A stretch of DNA of 40,590 nucleotides, from assembly GCA_934444645.1 (NCBI GenBank), contig CAKSCV010000024.1, positions 1 to 40,590 on the forward strand, given 5' to 3'. A program made the translations under genes and the position numbers. Below, in pieces: positions 8,125 to 16,199 of this stretch; position 1 is the stretch's first letter, and each line of letters begins with the position of its first letter. The stretch comes from an uncultured Eubacteriales bacterium (lineage in GTDB: Bacteria > Bacillota > Clostridia > Oscillospirales > CAG-382). Below the pieces are notes generated by a model. The model saw nothing but the letters and a program-made list of their open reading frames with translations, was not told the origin of the DNA and did no database searches.

Positions 8125-8276
8125 TTTTGTTTCCTCCTGAAAACATATTGTAATTGGATATATGTTACAAAAATTGTAGTCTATTCCAATACCATTATAG
8201 TAAACTATGTTTGTGAACTGTTTGTTACTTCCTTGTTAAACATGTTGGTAAGCAGGCTTTTTTCACAAAATTTCCG

Positions 8277-9434
8277 TTAACACTCCGGAAGCTTGATTTC
8301 GATTTCATGTCCGGCACGGTGCGATTTCATGATACCGTCGATGATGGCCTGATTGTAGAAGATCTGACTCGACGGAACGGGCGCTTTGCCGCCGTTTTGA
8401 ACGGCTTCAACAAAGGAGCGAACCTTTTTATCGAAGATGTTGTAGCTGTCATGCGTTTCGATGATCGGAATCTTGGTTTCGACCTGTTCGCCGGCAACCG
8501 AATGGTAAATGGTCATCGGGCCGCCGACAGAGCCGTTCCAGCAGTCGGTAGACGGAATGCGAAGACCTGCTTTGGTACCGAGGATGATGGTATCGCCGGG
8601 GGTGTTGATGTTCATTGCCCAAGCGATACGGAAATCGACGATACAGCCGTTTTCGAGGCGGATAAAGCCGCCGCCGAAATCGTCCACGCCGAATTTGGAG
8701 GCGACGTAATCCGGATGCGCACAGCCGGTGTAGGTTTCGGGATTTGTGCCGAAATAGTTGGTGATAAAGCCGGTGACCGTGACAGGCTTCGGATAGCCGA
8801 TGGCGTTGAGCACCATATCGAGTGCATAGCAGCCGATATCGCCCAAAGCGCCGACGCCGGCGGTCTCGTCCTCGATAAAGGTGGTCTTGGAATCGTTTGC
8901 CGGGATGCCGCGGCGGCGGCCACCGCCGGTCTGGATGTAGTAAATGTCGCCAAGCTCGCCGGATTCGACGATCTTTTTGATCATCTGCATATTGGCGTCA
9001 AAGCGCGGCTGGAAGCCGATCGAGAGGATCTTGCCGCTCTTTTTCTCGGCCTTTATGATGTCGGCTGCTTCTTCAATGGTGACGGTAAACGGCTTTTCGA
9101 GAAGCACGTTGACACCGTGCTCGAGTGCGGCAATCGCGCAGCACGCGTGCTGGCGGTTGTAGGTGCAGATGCTGACGGCGTCGAGCGCTTCCTTGTCGAG
9201 CATTTCCGTGTAATCGGTGTAGGTGTGTACGCCGCTTACGCCGAATTCGTTAAAGAAAGCCTCGGCTTTGCCGGGAACAAGGTCGCAGCCGGCAACAACT
9301 TCAACATCGGAAAATTTCAAGTATGCCGCCATATGCGGATGGGCGATGCCGCCCGTGCCGATAATGCCGACGCGCAGCTTTTTGCCGGCTTTCACGGCAT
9401 CGGCTGCTTTTTGATTGGGATCTAAATTAGCCAT
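8277..9434 (-). CDS. Gfo/Idh/MocA-family NAD(P)-dependent oxidoreductase (paralog 2)
   Basis: 385-residue paralog of the adjacent gene, roughly 70% alike by eye. Same order of parts: VGIIGTGGIAHPHM nucleotide-binding turn, CTYNRQHACCA, the EKP catalytic Lys motif, GGGRRRGIP and GDIGCYALDM. Both begin ANLDPNQ/ATSNTNLDPNQ, an unusual shared N-terminal tail before the Rossmann fold. It starts 55 bp after seryl-tRNA synthetase on the same strand with no clear promoter between, so co-transcription is possible. The ATG at 9434 follows AGGAGG. Retention of two tandem copies suggests related but distinct substrates, or hetero-oligomers. Confidence 0.9.
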   Translation of the reverse strand: MANLDPNQKAADAVKAGKKLRVGIIGTGGIAHPHMAAYLKFSDVEVVAGCDLVPGKAEAFFNEFGVSGVHTYTDYTEMLDKEALDAVSICTYNRQHACCAIAALEHGVNVLLEKPFTVTIEEAADIIKAEKKSGKILSIGFQPRFDANMQMIKKIVESGELGDIYYIQTGGGRRRGIPANDSKTTFIEDETAGVGALGDIGCYALDMVLNAIGYPKPVTVTGFITNYFGTNPETYTGCAHPDYVASKFGVDDFGGGFIRLENGCIVDFRIAWAMNINTPGDTIILGTKAGLRIPSTDCWNGSVGGPMTIYHSVAGEQVETKIPIIETHDSYNIFDKKVRSFVEAVQNGGKAPVPSSQIFYNQAIIDGIMKSHRAGHEIEIKLPEC

Positions 9435-9489
9435 CGGAGTTCCTCCTTTTTGCGACGCTTATGCCGAGTTGTTTCGGCAAGAGCCGCAT

Positions 9490-10773
9490 TTAATTTTTAA
9501 CGATTTTGTCTTTGCCGCCCATGTACGGACGCAGTGCTTCCGGAATGAGAATGCTGCCGTCGGGACGGTAGTTGTTTTCAAGGAATGCGATAAGGCCGCG
9601 CGGCGTGGCAAGAACCGTGTTGTTTAAGGTAGCCACAAGATAGGTGCCCTTGTCGCCCTTGGCACGGATCGCAAGGCGGCGTGCCTGGGCGTCGCCGAGC
9701 GTCGAGCAGGAACCGACCTCAAAATACTTCTGCTGACGCGGGCTCCATGCTTCCACATCGCAGCTCTTGACCTTCAGATCGGCAAGGTCGCCGCTGCAGC
9801 ATTCAAGCGTGCGTACCGGAATGTCGAGACTGCGGAAGAATTCGACGGTGTAGCTCCACATCTTGTTATACCAGTCCATCGCCTCCTCCGGCTTGCACAA
9901 AACCACCATTTCCTGCTTTTCGAACTGGTGAACACGGTATAAACCGCGTTCCTCCAACCCATGCGAACCGACCTCCTTGCGGAAGCACGGCGAATAGGAG
10001 GTGAGCGTGAGCGGAAGCTCGGCTTCCTTGATGATCTGTCCCTTAAAGCGGCCGATCATGGAGTGTTCGCTCGTACCGATGAGGAATAAGTCCTCACCCT
10101 CGATCTTGTACATCATTGCGTCCATTTCGGCAAACGACATCACGCCCGTGACCACGTCGCTGCGGATCATGAACGGCGGCACACAGTACGTAAAGCCCTT
10201 GTCGATCATGAAATCGCGTGCATAGCTGAGCATTGCCGAATGGAGACGCGCAATGTCGCCGCACAGATAGTAAAAGCCGTTGCCGCTGGTTCTTCCGGCG
10301 GAGTCCTTGTCAAGGCCGGAGAACATTTCGCAGATGTCGGCGTGATATGGGATTTCGTAATCCGGTACGACCGGTTCGCCGAACTTTTCGTTTTCAACGT
10401 TTTCGCTGTCATCCTTGCCGATCGGCACCGATGCGTCGATGATGTTCGGAATGCCCATCATTTTGGCGCGAAGCGTTTCGCCAAGCGCGGCTTCTTCCTT
10501 TTCAAGCACTTCAAGACGCGCGTTGATTTCCTTGACGCGGTTCTTCTTTTGATTGGCTTCGTCGATCTTCTTTTCCTTCATCAGACCGCCGATGAGGGTG
10601 CTGGTGGCGTTGCGTTCGGCGCGCAGATCGTCGCCTTCGCCCTTGAGCGCACGAACCTTGGCGTCGATCTCAATGCATTCGTCCACAAGCGGCAGCTTTT
10701 CGTCCTGGAATTTCTTTTGGATGTTTTCCTTGACGATGTCGGGATTTTCTCTGACAAATCGAATGTCTAACAT
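9490..10773 (-). CDS. serS: Seryl-tRNA synthetase
   Basis: 427-residue class II aminoacyl-tRNA synthetase charging tRNA-Ser. The N-terminal antiparallel coiled-coil arm spans about 28-100. TSEHSMIGRFKGQI (about 234-247) is followed by motif 2 at about 262-290 (C-F-R-K-E-V-G-S-H-G and H-Q-F-E-K-Q-E), and motif 3 near the C-terminus contains NNTVLATPRGLIAFLENN. The motif 2 loop reads SHGLEERG instead of the common SAGRDTRG, a variant I associate with some clostridial SerS proteins. The ATG at 10773 follows AAAGGA. Its promoter is at 10813-10841, divergent from mntP. No serine T-box leader fits in the short upstream region. Confidence 0.95.
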   Translation of the reverse strand: MLDIRFVRENPDIVKENIQKKFQDEKLPLVDECIEIDAKVRALKGEGDDLRAERNATSTLIGGLMKEKKIDEANQKKNRVKEINARLEVLEKEEAALGETLRAKMMGIPNIIDASVPIGKDDSENVENEKFGEPVVPDYEIPYHADICEMFSGLDKDSAGRTSGNGFYYLCGDIARLHSAMLSYARDFMIDKGFTYCVPPFMIRSDVVTGVMSFAEMDAMMYKIEGEDLFLIGTSEHSMIGRFKGQIIKEAELPLTLTSYSPCFRKEVGSHGLEERGLYRVHQFEKQEMVVLCKPEEAMDWYNKMWSYTVEFFRSLDIPVRTLECCSGDLADLKVKSCDVEAWSPRQQKYFEVGSCSTLGDAQARRLAIRAKGDKGTYLVATLNNTVLATPRGLIAFLENNYRPDGSILIPEALRPYMGGKDKIVKN

Positions 10774-10812
10774 AATTCCTGTTCCTTTCGGATAATATCT
10801 GTATTATGCCTT

Positions 10813-10841
10813 ATTTTACCACGCTTTTCCGGAAAATACAA
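10813..10841 (-). promoter_or_regulatory. Sigma-A promoter of serS
   Basis: TTGTAT, 17-bp spacer, TAAAAT on the minus strand, about 40 bases upstream of the start codon; back to back with the mntP promoter. Confidence 0.65.
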
Positions 10842-10869
10842 GAGGGTTTGACAAAATTTCCCGATAAGG

Positions 10870-10898
10870 TTGACAAAAGCCGCGAAAGGGCGTATAAT
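10870..10898 (+). promoter_or_regulatory. Consensus sigma-A promoter of mntP
   Basis: TTGACA, 17-bp spacer, TATAAT: perfect consensus. The leader is about 60 nt, with a small ATGCGGG/CCTGCAT stem (one mismatch) at 10923-10940. Confidence 0.85.
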
Positions 10899-10966
10899 AT
10901 TCGAACACGCTTTTCGGCATATATGCGGGAAAGCCTGCATAAACATAAAAAACGGAGATGGTCGAA

Positions 10967-11554
10967 ATGGGAATTGCGGAGCTGTTATTGCTTGCGGTCG
11001 GACTGTCGATGGATGCGTTTGCGGTTGCTGTCTGCAAGGGGCTTGCCGCACGAAGCCTAAAGCCAAAGCATTATCTCTGTATCGGCGCATGGTTCGGCGG
11101 CTTCCAGGCACTGATGCCGCTTATCGGCTACTTTTTGGGAAAAATGTTCGAGCGCTTTATTACGCGGTATGACCATTGGATCGCCTTCGGTCTTTTGGTG
11201 TATATCGGCGGCAATATGATCCATGAGGCTCTTTCCAAAGAGGAGGAAACGTCGGATGCGTCGTTTGCCTTTCGGAAAATGTTTGTTTTGGCGCTTGCAA
11301 CCAGTATCGATGCATTGGCAGTCGGCATTACGCTGGCACTGTTAAAGGATATCAATATCGCGTTTTCCGTCACGGTGATCGGATGTATCACGTTTTTGCT
11401 TTCGGCTGTCGGCTTGAAGGTCGGCAACGTTTTCGGAACGCGCTACAAATCCCGCGCCGAGCTTGTCGGCGGCGTGATCCTCATTCTCATCGGCTGCAAT
11501 ATTCTTTTCGAGCATTTGGGCGTTTGGACGCGGTTCGCGAATTTGATTAAATAA
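10967..11554 (+). CDS. mntP: Manganese efflux pump MntP
   Basis: 195-residue six-helix membrane protein exporting Mn(II). Two inverted three-helix halves carry the family's conserved acidic motifs GLSMDAFAVA near the start and ATSIDALAVG in the fourth helix. Start choice: the first in-frame ATG (10958) touches the GGAG at 10954-10957, while the ATG at 10967 has it at proper distance and gives the usual MGIAELLLLAVG beginning. Promoter at 10870-10898, terminator at 11566-11607, so monocistronic. The leader is too short for a yybP-ykoY manganese riboswitch, so control, if any, is by a DNA-binding regulator. Confidence 0.93.
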   Translation: MGIAELLLLAVGLSMDAFAVAVCKGLAARSLKPKHYLCIGAWFGGFQALMPLIGYFLGKMFERFITRYDHWIAFGLLVYIGGNMIHEALSKEEETSDASFAFRKMFVLALATSIDALAVGITLALLKDINIAFSVTVIGCITFLLSAVGLKVGNVFGTRYKSRAELVGGVILILIGCNILFEHLGVWTRFANLIK

Positions 11555-11565
11555 TAAGAAGAAAA

Positions 11566-11607
11566 CCGGAGTTTGCCTGAAATCAAACGGCAAGCCCCGG
11601 CTTTTTT
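11566..11607 (+). terminator. Intrinsic terminator of mntP
   Basis: CCGGAGTTTGCC pairs with GGCAAGCCCCGG (one mismatch, one G-U) and is followed by CTTTTTT. Confidence 0.85.
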
Positions 11608-11636
11608 GCGCCTTTTTTGCATAATCCAGCGTATGG

Positions 11637-11655
11637 CATACTATACTATGGTATG
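11637..11655. promoter_or_regulatory. CATAC dyad and candidate spoIIP promoter
   Basis: A 19-bp dyad, CATACTATACTATGGTATG, has one mismatched pair. It contains CATACTAT, which resembles the sigma-E -10 element (CATACAnT), and also TATACT. TTGCAT at 11618-11623 is 19 bp upstream of TATACT. Which sigma factor reads it cannot be settled by eye; sporulation control is expected for this gene. Confidence 0.4.
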
Positions 11656-11686
11656 TTGTTACCGACCGAGAAAAGGAGGAAGGCGC

Positions 11687-13186
11687 GTGATCTATACCAA
11701 GGTAAATATCCCGGCTGATTCCGGAAAAAGTGGCCGAAAGGCCGAGCCGCCTGCATCCGCCGACCGAACGCTCTGCGCCAAAACCTTTGTGTTTAATGCC
11801 GATAAACGCACTTGCCGCACCGCACCTCCGCCATCGGACAAGACGCCCGCGCGGGAAGCACCGTCGGAAACGCCGCCCCATGCGCCGGAAATTGTCACCG
11901 CCGACCGGAAAGAAAGCGATTTTTCCGAAACATCTGCCGCGTCTCGTCCGTATCGGCACGTGCTTTTGACCGAACAGCTTCTGCCGTTTTCGGGAAAAGT
12001 CGCATTGCTTGCGGCGTTATGCCTTGTTTCGTTTTTGTTCGGCTGCACTGTGACCGACCAAAGACTTTGCCGGGTAATGATGGCTGTCAGCGCGGCAGCC
12101 TCGGGACGGCTGCCGGCGGTGCCGCTTTTGGCGTTTTCCGATGACGAAACGTCTCCGAACGCTTCGAAAACAACCCTTGAAGGTGCGTCCGCACAGACCG
12201 ATAGCAGCCAGACCTATTATCAAAAATACCGTGCCGCGGATGCCGCGCCGCATAAAACGGATACGCCCTATTCCGGCTCGCTGGATTATCTGACTGCCCA
12301 TGAAGGCTCCGTCGATGACACCGTCACATCGCAAGCCCCGTCCTCGGCTTTGCCGGTCGGGCAGAACGAAAACGGCAAAATCGGCGCGGATGACCGGGTG
12401 TTGTATCCCGTACTCAAAAGCGATCTGCGTGCGGCGGATCTTGCGTCGCTCACCAATCAAACGCGCCTTGTCCCGGAGGTGCAGACGCTGCTTCAAAGCA
12501 CGCCGTCCGCGCTTCAGGACCTGACGCTTGACGGAAGTCCGCTGGTGCTTATCGTGCATACGCACGGTACGGAGGGCTATAACGAATGTGAAACGGAGGG
12601 CTATTATGATGCTTCGCTTGCGGTGCGCAGCGAGGATGTGACCAAGAACGTGGTTTCTGTCGGCGCTTCTCTTGCCGAGGTGTTAAACGATTTCGGCATT
12701 GCCACGCTGCATGATACCACCATGTGCGACAAGGCTTCGTTTGTCCGTGCCTATAAAACCTCGGCAGCACTTGTCCGCTCGTATTTGGAACAATATCCCT
12801 CCCTCCGCTTTGTTATCGACCTGCATCGGGATGCGATCATTGCAGCCGACGGCACTTCTACCGCACCGACCTTTTCGTTTGCCGGGGAGGATACGGCCCA
12901 GCTCATGCTTGTTGTGGGAACCAACGCCGCCGGTGCCGATCATCCGCACTGGAGCGATAACCTGTCGCTTGCTTTGCATATTCAAAAACAGCTTTCGGAG
13001 GATTATCCCGGCCTTTTCCGCAAAATCAACCTGCGTGCAGCAAGCTTTAACGAGCAATTGTCAAGCGGCTATCTGCTTCTTGAATGCGGCTCGATTGCCA
13101 ACAAGCGTTCGCAGGCCGAACGAGCCGCAAAGCTTTTCGGCACAGGCCTTGCCCGGATGATTTTGTGCGCGGCGCAAAACACATAA
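11687..13186 (+). CDS. spoIIP: Stage II sporulation protein P, peptidoglycan amidase
   Basis: 499-residue SpoIIP, the N-acetylmuramoyl-L-alanine amidase/endopeptidase that with SpoIIM and SpoIID drives engulfment in the sporulating mother cell. A GTG start at 11687 is chosen because AAGGAGG lies 7 bases upstream; the frame is open further left but without a site. A polar, Pro/Ser-rich cytoplasmic tail of about 100 residues precedes one membrane helix (about 104-120, LLAALCLVSFLFG). After a disordered linker, the amidase domain shows HTHGTEGYNE, DLHRD and LLECGS, the Zn-site signature. The long N-terminal tail is unusual against typical 400-residue homologs. Confidence 0.93.
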   Translation: MIYTKVNIPADSGKSGRKAEPPASADRTLCAKTFVFNADKRTCRTAPPPSDKTPAREAPSETPPHAPEIVTADRKESDFSETSAASRPYRHVLLTEQLLPFSGKVALLAALCLVSFLFGCTVTDQRLCRVMMAVSAAASGRLPAVPLLAFSDDETSPNASKTTLEGASAQTDSSQTYYQKYRAADAAPHKTDTPYSGSLDYLTAHEGSVDDTVTSQAPSSALPVGQNENGKIGADDRVLYPVLKSDLRAADLASLTNQTRLVPEVQTLLQSTPSALQDLTLDGSPLVLIVHTHGTEGYNECETEGYYDASLAVRSEDVTKNVVSVGASLAEVLNDFGIATLHDTTMCDKASFVRAYKTSAALVRSYLEQYPSLRFVIDLHRDAIIAADGTSTAPTFSFAGEDTAQLMLVVGTNAAGADHPHWSDNLSLALHIQKQLSEDYPGLFRKINLRAASFNEQLSSGYLLLECGSIANKRSQAERAAKLFGTGLARMILCAAQNT

Positions 13187-13192
13187 AAAGCC

Positions 13193-13254
13193 AAACGCCT
13201 TTTACATATTCCGCCGGCGTTTACCGGACGGAAAATTCGATGTAAGAGGCGTTT
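13193..13254 (+). promoter_or_regulatory. 15-bp interrupted palindrome covering the next gene's ribosome-binding site
   Basis: AAACGCCTTTTACAT (13193-13207) pairs with ATGTAAGAGGCGTTT (13240-13254), 14 of 15 positions, across 32 nt that hold a smaller CCGG hairpin. The right arm contains the AGAGG ribosome site and ends exactly at the ATG at 13255, so the folded RNA would hide it. Confidence 0.5.
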
Positions 13255-13698
13255 ATGCAGAAAAAGAACAACCGTATCCCGCTTTTGCCGTTTTTTCGAA
13301 AGGCTGTCGAGCCGATGAGCGTGTTTGCCGTCGGCGCGTTTGTCTATCTGTTTATGGAGCTTTTTTGGCGCGGCCACAGCCACATTACCATGTTTTTCGC
13401 CGGCGGCATCTGCTTTTTGCTCATCTATATGGGCGAAAAGCGGCTTGGCGGCTATCCGGCGTTTACGCGGTGCGTGCTGTATGCATACCTCATCACGGCG
13501 GTGGAGCTTGTGTTCGGCGTGGTGTTCAATCTGCTTTTGGGATGGGAGGTGTGGGACTATTCCGACCGCACGCTCAACCTTTGGGGACAGATCTGCCCGT
13601 TGTTCTTCTTTCTGTGGATCGGCGTTTCGTATCTTGCCGTTCGGCTGTGCCGACCGCTGCGGCGGCATTTTGAAAAGGTGCGGCAAAAGATTTCTTGA
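13255..13698 (+). CDS. CmpB-type (ABC-transporter type IV) integral membrane protein
   Basis: 147-residue membrane protein of the family Pfam names ABC_trans_CmpB. Four hydrophobic helices are visible at about residues 21-37, 42-58, 70-94 and 108-128. The signature G-W-E-V-W-D-Y-S followed by N-L-W-G-Q-I-C lies in the loop before the last helix. The protein ends in a basic Arg/Lys tail. Function is unknown in general; the family is common in Clostridia. It follows spoIIP by 68 bp on the same strand and may be co-transcribed. Its start is locked in a stem (13193-13254). Confidence 0.8.
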   Translation: MQKKNNRIPLLPFFRKAVEPMSVFAVGAFVYLFMELFWRGHSHITMFFAGGICFLLIYMGEKRLGGYPAFTRCVLYAYLITAVELVFGVVFNLLLGWEVWDYSDRTLNLWGQICPLFFFLWIGVSYLAVRLCRPLRRHFEKVRQKIS

Positions 13699-13727
13699 AA
13701 TAACCGTCTGTTTTTTTCGAAAACCTC

Positions 13728-13756
13728 TTTACAAATCGTAAGGGATATGCTATAAT
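13728..13756 (+). promoter_or_regulatory. Sigma-A promoter of the DUF3793-flavodoxin operon
   Basis: TTTACA, 17-bp spacer, TATAAT. The first operator dyad begins 7 bases after the -10 box. Confidence 0.8.
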
Positions 13757-13762
13757 ACAAAT

Positions 13763-13815
13763 GGTTAGCAGAGACTAACTGTTTCTTTTTACTGGATGGT
13801 TAGTTACAACTAACC
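13763..13815. promoter_or_regulatory. Two tandem GTTAG-n6-CTAAC operators, iron-repressor-like
   Basis: Site 1 (13763-13780) is GGTTAGCAGAGACTAACT and overlaps the transcription start. Site 2 (13798-13815) is GGTTAGTTACAACTAACC, with perfect 8-bp arms around a 2-nt centre. The GGTTAG/CTAACC half-sites resemble the DtxR/IdeR iron box (TTAGGTTAGSCTAACCTAA). Position and the downstream flavodoxin fit iron repression. Confidence 0.7.
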
Positions 13816-13850
13816 GTATCGATCAATAAACATTCAGCGAGGTGACGGCC

Positions 13851-14402
13851 GTGTTTGAAAAAACGCTTGCCTATTTTTGTGCTCCGGCTTTGGCAGGAAT
13901 CAAGCCTGCCAACTTGGTTTCCCTGCAAAAGGCGGAAATACCGGATGTTCATGCACAGGTCATGCGGTTCAATGAGACGTTTTCCGGCATCGGGATCTGC
14001 GCCGAAATTCTTTGCGAGTGCGACAAACGGGCACTTGTCGCGGTTTATCGGTCGGCACTTCTCGAAAAAACGCTTGCACAGCCGGAAATTCGCAGTCTTT
14101 TGGCGCGGTACGGCTATGCGGAAAGCCTTTCGTTAGAGCAGAAATTGGCCGTTTTGAGGCAACGTCTGATGCACAGCGAGTTTCCGCATGAAATCGGTGC
14201 GTTTCTCGGCTATCCGGCGGCGGATATCGACGGTTTTATCCGCTGTCACGGCAAAGGAGCGGTGCTTGTCGGCGAATGGAAGGTTTATGCGGACAAGCAA
14301 AAGGCAAAGGCGTTGTTTGCACGCTACAAAAGCTGCCGAAAGGCACTTCTTTCCAAAGTAAACGAGGGAAAAAGCTTGGCGCAGATTTTCCGTGCGGCAT
14401 AA
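13851..14402 (+). CDS. DUF3793 family protein
   Basis: 183-residue protein of DUF3793. Signature segments: CAPALAGIKPANL near the N-terminus, LLARYGY in the middle, EFPHEIGAFLGYPAADIDGFI, then GEWKVYADKQKA and a Cys-containing C-terminal helix. The GTG at 13851 is preferred to an earlier in-frame GTG (13842) because GAGG at 13839-13842 is then correctly spaced and the protein begins MFEKTLAYFCAP as in the family. No signal peptide or membrane helix. Biochemical role unknown; the family is often found beside flavodoxin and ferrous-iron transport genes. First gene of an operon with flavodoxin under two iron-box-like sites. Confidence 0.85.
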   Translation: MFEKTLAYFCAPALAGIKPANLVSLQKAEIPDVHAQVMRFNETFSGIGICAEILCECDKRALVAVYRSALLEKTLAQPEIRSLLARYGYAESLSLEQKLAVLRQRLMHSEFPHEIGAFLGYPAADIDGFIRCHGKGAVLVGEWKVYADKQKAKALFARYKSCRKALLSKVNEGKSLAQIFRAA

Positions 14403-14441
14403 TTCCGTTTGTTTTGCATATTATTTTAAGGAGGTTTTACC

Positions 14442-14873
14442 ATGAGTAAAACAGCAATTATTTATTGGAGCGGAACCGGCAATACGCAGACCATGGCCAT
14501 GAGTGTGCTTGACGGCGCACGCAAGGCTAATCCCGACACGGCGTTTTTCTCGGTTTCCGAAATCACGGCAGACGCGGCGGCAGCGTATGACAATCTGCTT
14601 CTCGGCTGCCCGGCTATGGGTGCCGAGGTTTTGGAGGAGAGCGAGTTCGAGCCGTTCTTTACCGAGCTGGAGCCGCATCTTTCCGGCAAAAACGTCGGCT
14701 TGTTCGGCTCTTACGGCTGGGGCGACGGCGAATGGATGCGTTCGTGGGAGGACAGGGTGCGCGATGCCGGTGCGACGCTTGTCGGCGGCGAAGGCGTGAT
14801 CGCCAACGAAGCACCCGATGAGGATGCACAGGCAGCGTGCGAACAACTCGGTGAAGCGGTCGCGGCGCTGTAA
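14442..14873 (+). CDS. Flavodoxin (short-chain)
   Basis: 143-residue flavodoxin, a soluble one-electron carrier that binds FMN. The phosphate loop SGTGNTQ is at about 10-16; the 50s-60s loop is GCPAMGAEVLEE; the 90s loop is GSYGWGDGEWM, with the aromatic Trp that stacks on the flavin. The ATG at 14442 follows AAGGAGG. It lies 39 bp after DUF3793 and ends at a strong terminator. Flavodoxins replace ferredoxins when iron is short, which matches the iron-box-like operators upstream. Confidence 0.95.
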   Translation: MSKTAIIYWSGTGNTQTMAMSVLDGARKANPDTAFFSVSEITADAAAAYDNLLLGCPAMGAEVLEESEFEPFFTELEPHLSGKNVGLFGSYGWGDGEWMRSWEDRVRDAGATLVGGEGVIANEAPDEDAQAACEQLGEAVAAL

Positions 14874-14890
14874 AAGTGAAAAAACGCTGT

Positions 14891-14930
14891 AGCCGTGTAA
14901 AGAAATAATGCTTTACACGGCTGCTTTTTT
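14891..14930 (+). terminator. Intrinsic terminator of the flavodoxin operon
   Basis: AGCCGTGTAAAG, 8-nt loop, CTTTACACGGCT (12-bp perfect stem), GC, then TTTTTT. Confidence 0.93.
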
Positions 14931-14980
14931 GTGAAAAACTCCCTTTTTTGGATATTTTGCCGGAAATTTCCCATATTTTA

Positions 14981-15009
14981 TTGACAAGTGCCCTTTGCGG
15001 TTGTATAAT
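14981..15009 (+). promoter_or_regulatory. Consensus sigma-A promoter of serC-serA
   Basis: TTGACA, 17-bp spacer, TATAAT. The leader is about 70 nt and ends in the site GGAGG before serC. No T-box or other known riboswitch fits in it. Confidence 0.88.
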
Positions 15010-15085
15010 AAAGTATCCGTCGAAGTATTTCCTGCGGCGGAAAACTTTTTTATCTACATAACATAAACACGGAGGTTACGCGCAC

Positions 15086-16168
15086 ATGAGCAGAATTTAC
15101 AATTTTTCCGCAGGCCCGTCTATGCTCCCACTCGAAGTTCTCGAACAGGCGGCATCCGAAATGACTGATTATAACGGTTCAGGCATGTCAGTTATGGAGA
15201 TGAGCCATCGATCTCCTGTTTATGATGCCATCATCAAGCAGACCGAGGCCGATTTCCGCACACTCATGAACATTCCTGACAACTATAAGGTCCTCTTTTT
15301 GCAGGGCGGCGCTTCCACGCAGTTTGCCGCTGTTCCGCTAAACCTTATGAAAACCGGCAAGGCTGACTATGTCGTTTCCGGCCAGTTCTCCAAGAAGGCC
15401 TTCAAGGAAGCCCAAAAGTACGGCGACGCGAAATGCATCGCTTCTTCCGAGGACAAAACCTTCTCCTATATCCCGGAAATCACGCCGGATATGGTTCGGC
15501 CGGACGCGGATTATGTCCATGTCTGCTACAACAATACCATTTTCGGCACTAAGTTTCCGGAGGTTCCGAATGTCGGCGATAAAGTCCTTGTGGCTGATAT
15601 GTCGTCCTGCATTACCAGCGAGCCGGTCGATGTGACAAAGTTCGGCGTGATCTATGCCGGTGCTCAAAAGAACATGGCGCCTGCCGGCCTTACGGTCGTC
15701 ATCATCCGCGAGGATCTTCTCGGCTTTGCCCGTCCCGAAACGCCCACCATGCTCGATTATAAGATCATGGCGGACAACGATTCCATGTACAACACGCCGC
15801 CCTGCTACACCATTTACATTGCCGGTCTTGTCTACAAATGGGCACTCAAAAACGGCGGCCTTACCGCTATGAAGGAACGCAACGAAAAGAAAGCAAAGCT
15901 GCTTTACGATTATCTCGATTCCTCCAAGCTTTTCAAGCCGACGGCTGAAAAGAAATACCGTTCCATGATGAACGCTTGCTTTATCACGGGCGACGCCGAT
16001 CTCGACAAGAAGTTCTGCAAGGAGGCTGCCGAAAACGGCCTTTCCAACCTCAAGGGACACAGAAGCGTCGGCGGTATGCGTGCCTCCATCTACAACGCCA
16101 TGCCGTATGAGGGCGTGGAAAAGCTCGTGGAATTCATGAAGAAATTTGAAGCGGAAAACTTAAAATAA
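15086..16168 (+). CDS. serC: Phosphoserine aminotransferase
   Basis: 360-residue PLP enzyme converting 3-phosphohydroxypyruvate and glutamate to O-phosphoserine, the second step of serine synthesis. It begins with the family start YNFSAGPSMLP; GGAS at about 74-77 contacts the PLP phosphate; the Schiff-base Lys is K195 in YAGAQKNMAPAG; the C-terminal GHRSVGGMRASIYNAMP segment is standard. Length is exactly typical. The ATG at 15086 follows GGAGG at about 11 bases. Upstream of serA in an operon with a 31-bp gap. No serB is visible here. Confidence 0.97.
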   Translation: MSRIYNFSAGPSMLPLEVLEQAASEMTDYNGSGMSVMEMSHRSPVYDAIIKQTEADFRTLMNIPDNYKVLFLQGGASTQFAAVPLNLMKTGKADYVVSGQFSKKAFKEAQKYGDAKCIASSEDKTFSYIPEITPDMVRPDADYVHVCYNNTIFGTKFPEVPNVGDKVLVADMSSCITSEPVDVTKFGVIYAGAQKNMAPAGLTVVIIREDLLGFARPETPTMLDYKIMADNDSMYNTPPCYTIYIAGLVYKWALKNGGLTAMKERNEKKAKLLYDYLDSSKLFKPTAEKKYRSMMNACFITGDADLDKKFCKEAAENGLSNLKGHRSVGGMRASIYNAMPYEGVEKLVEFMKKFEAENLK

Positions 16169-16199
16169 ACCGTTTCTCACATAAGGACAGGTACATAGT

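Noticed and set aside
10774..10869. Serine T-box leader upstream of serS
   Set aside because: The leader is under about 40 nt and has no AGGGTGGNACCGCG-like box.
10899..10966. Manganese (yybP-ykoY) riboswitch before mntP
   Set aside because: The leader is only about 60 nt and lacks the conserved loops; only a small stem is present.
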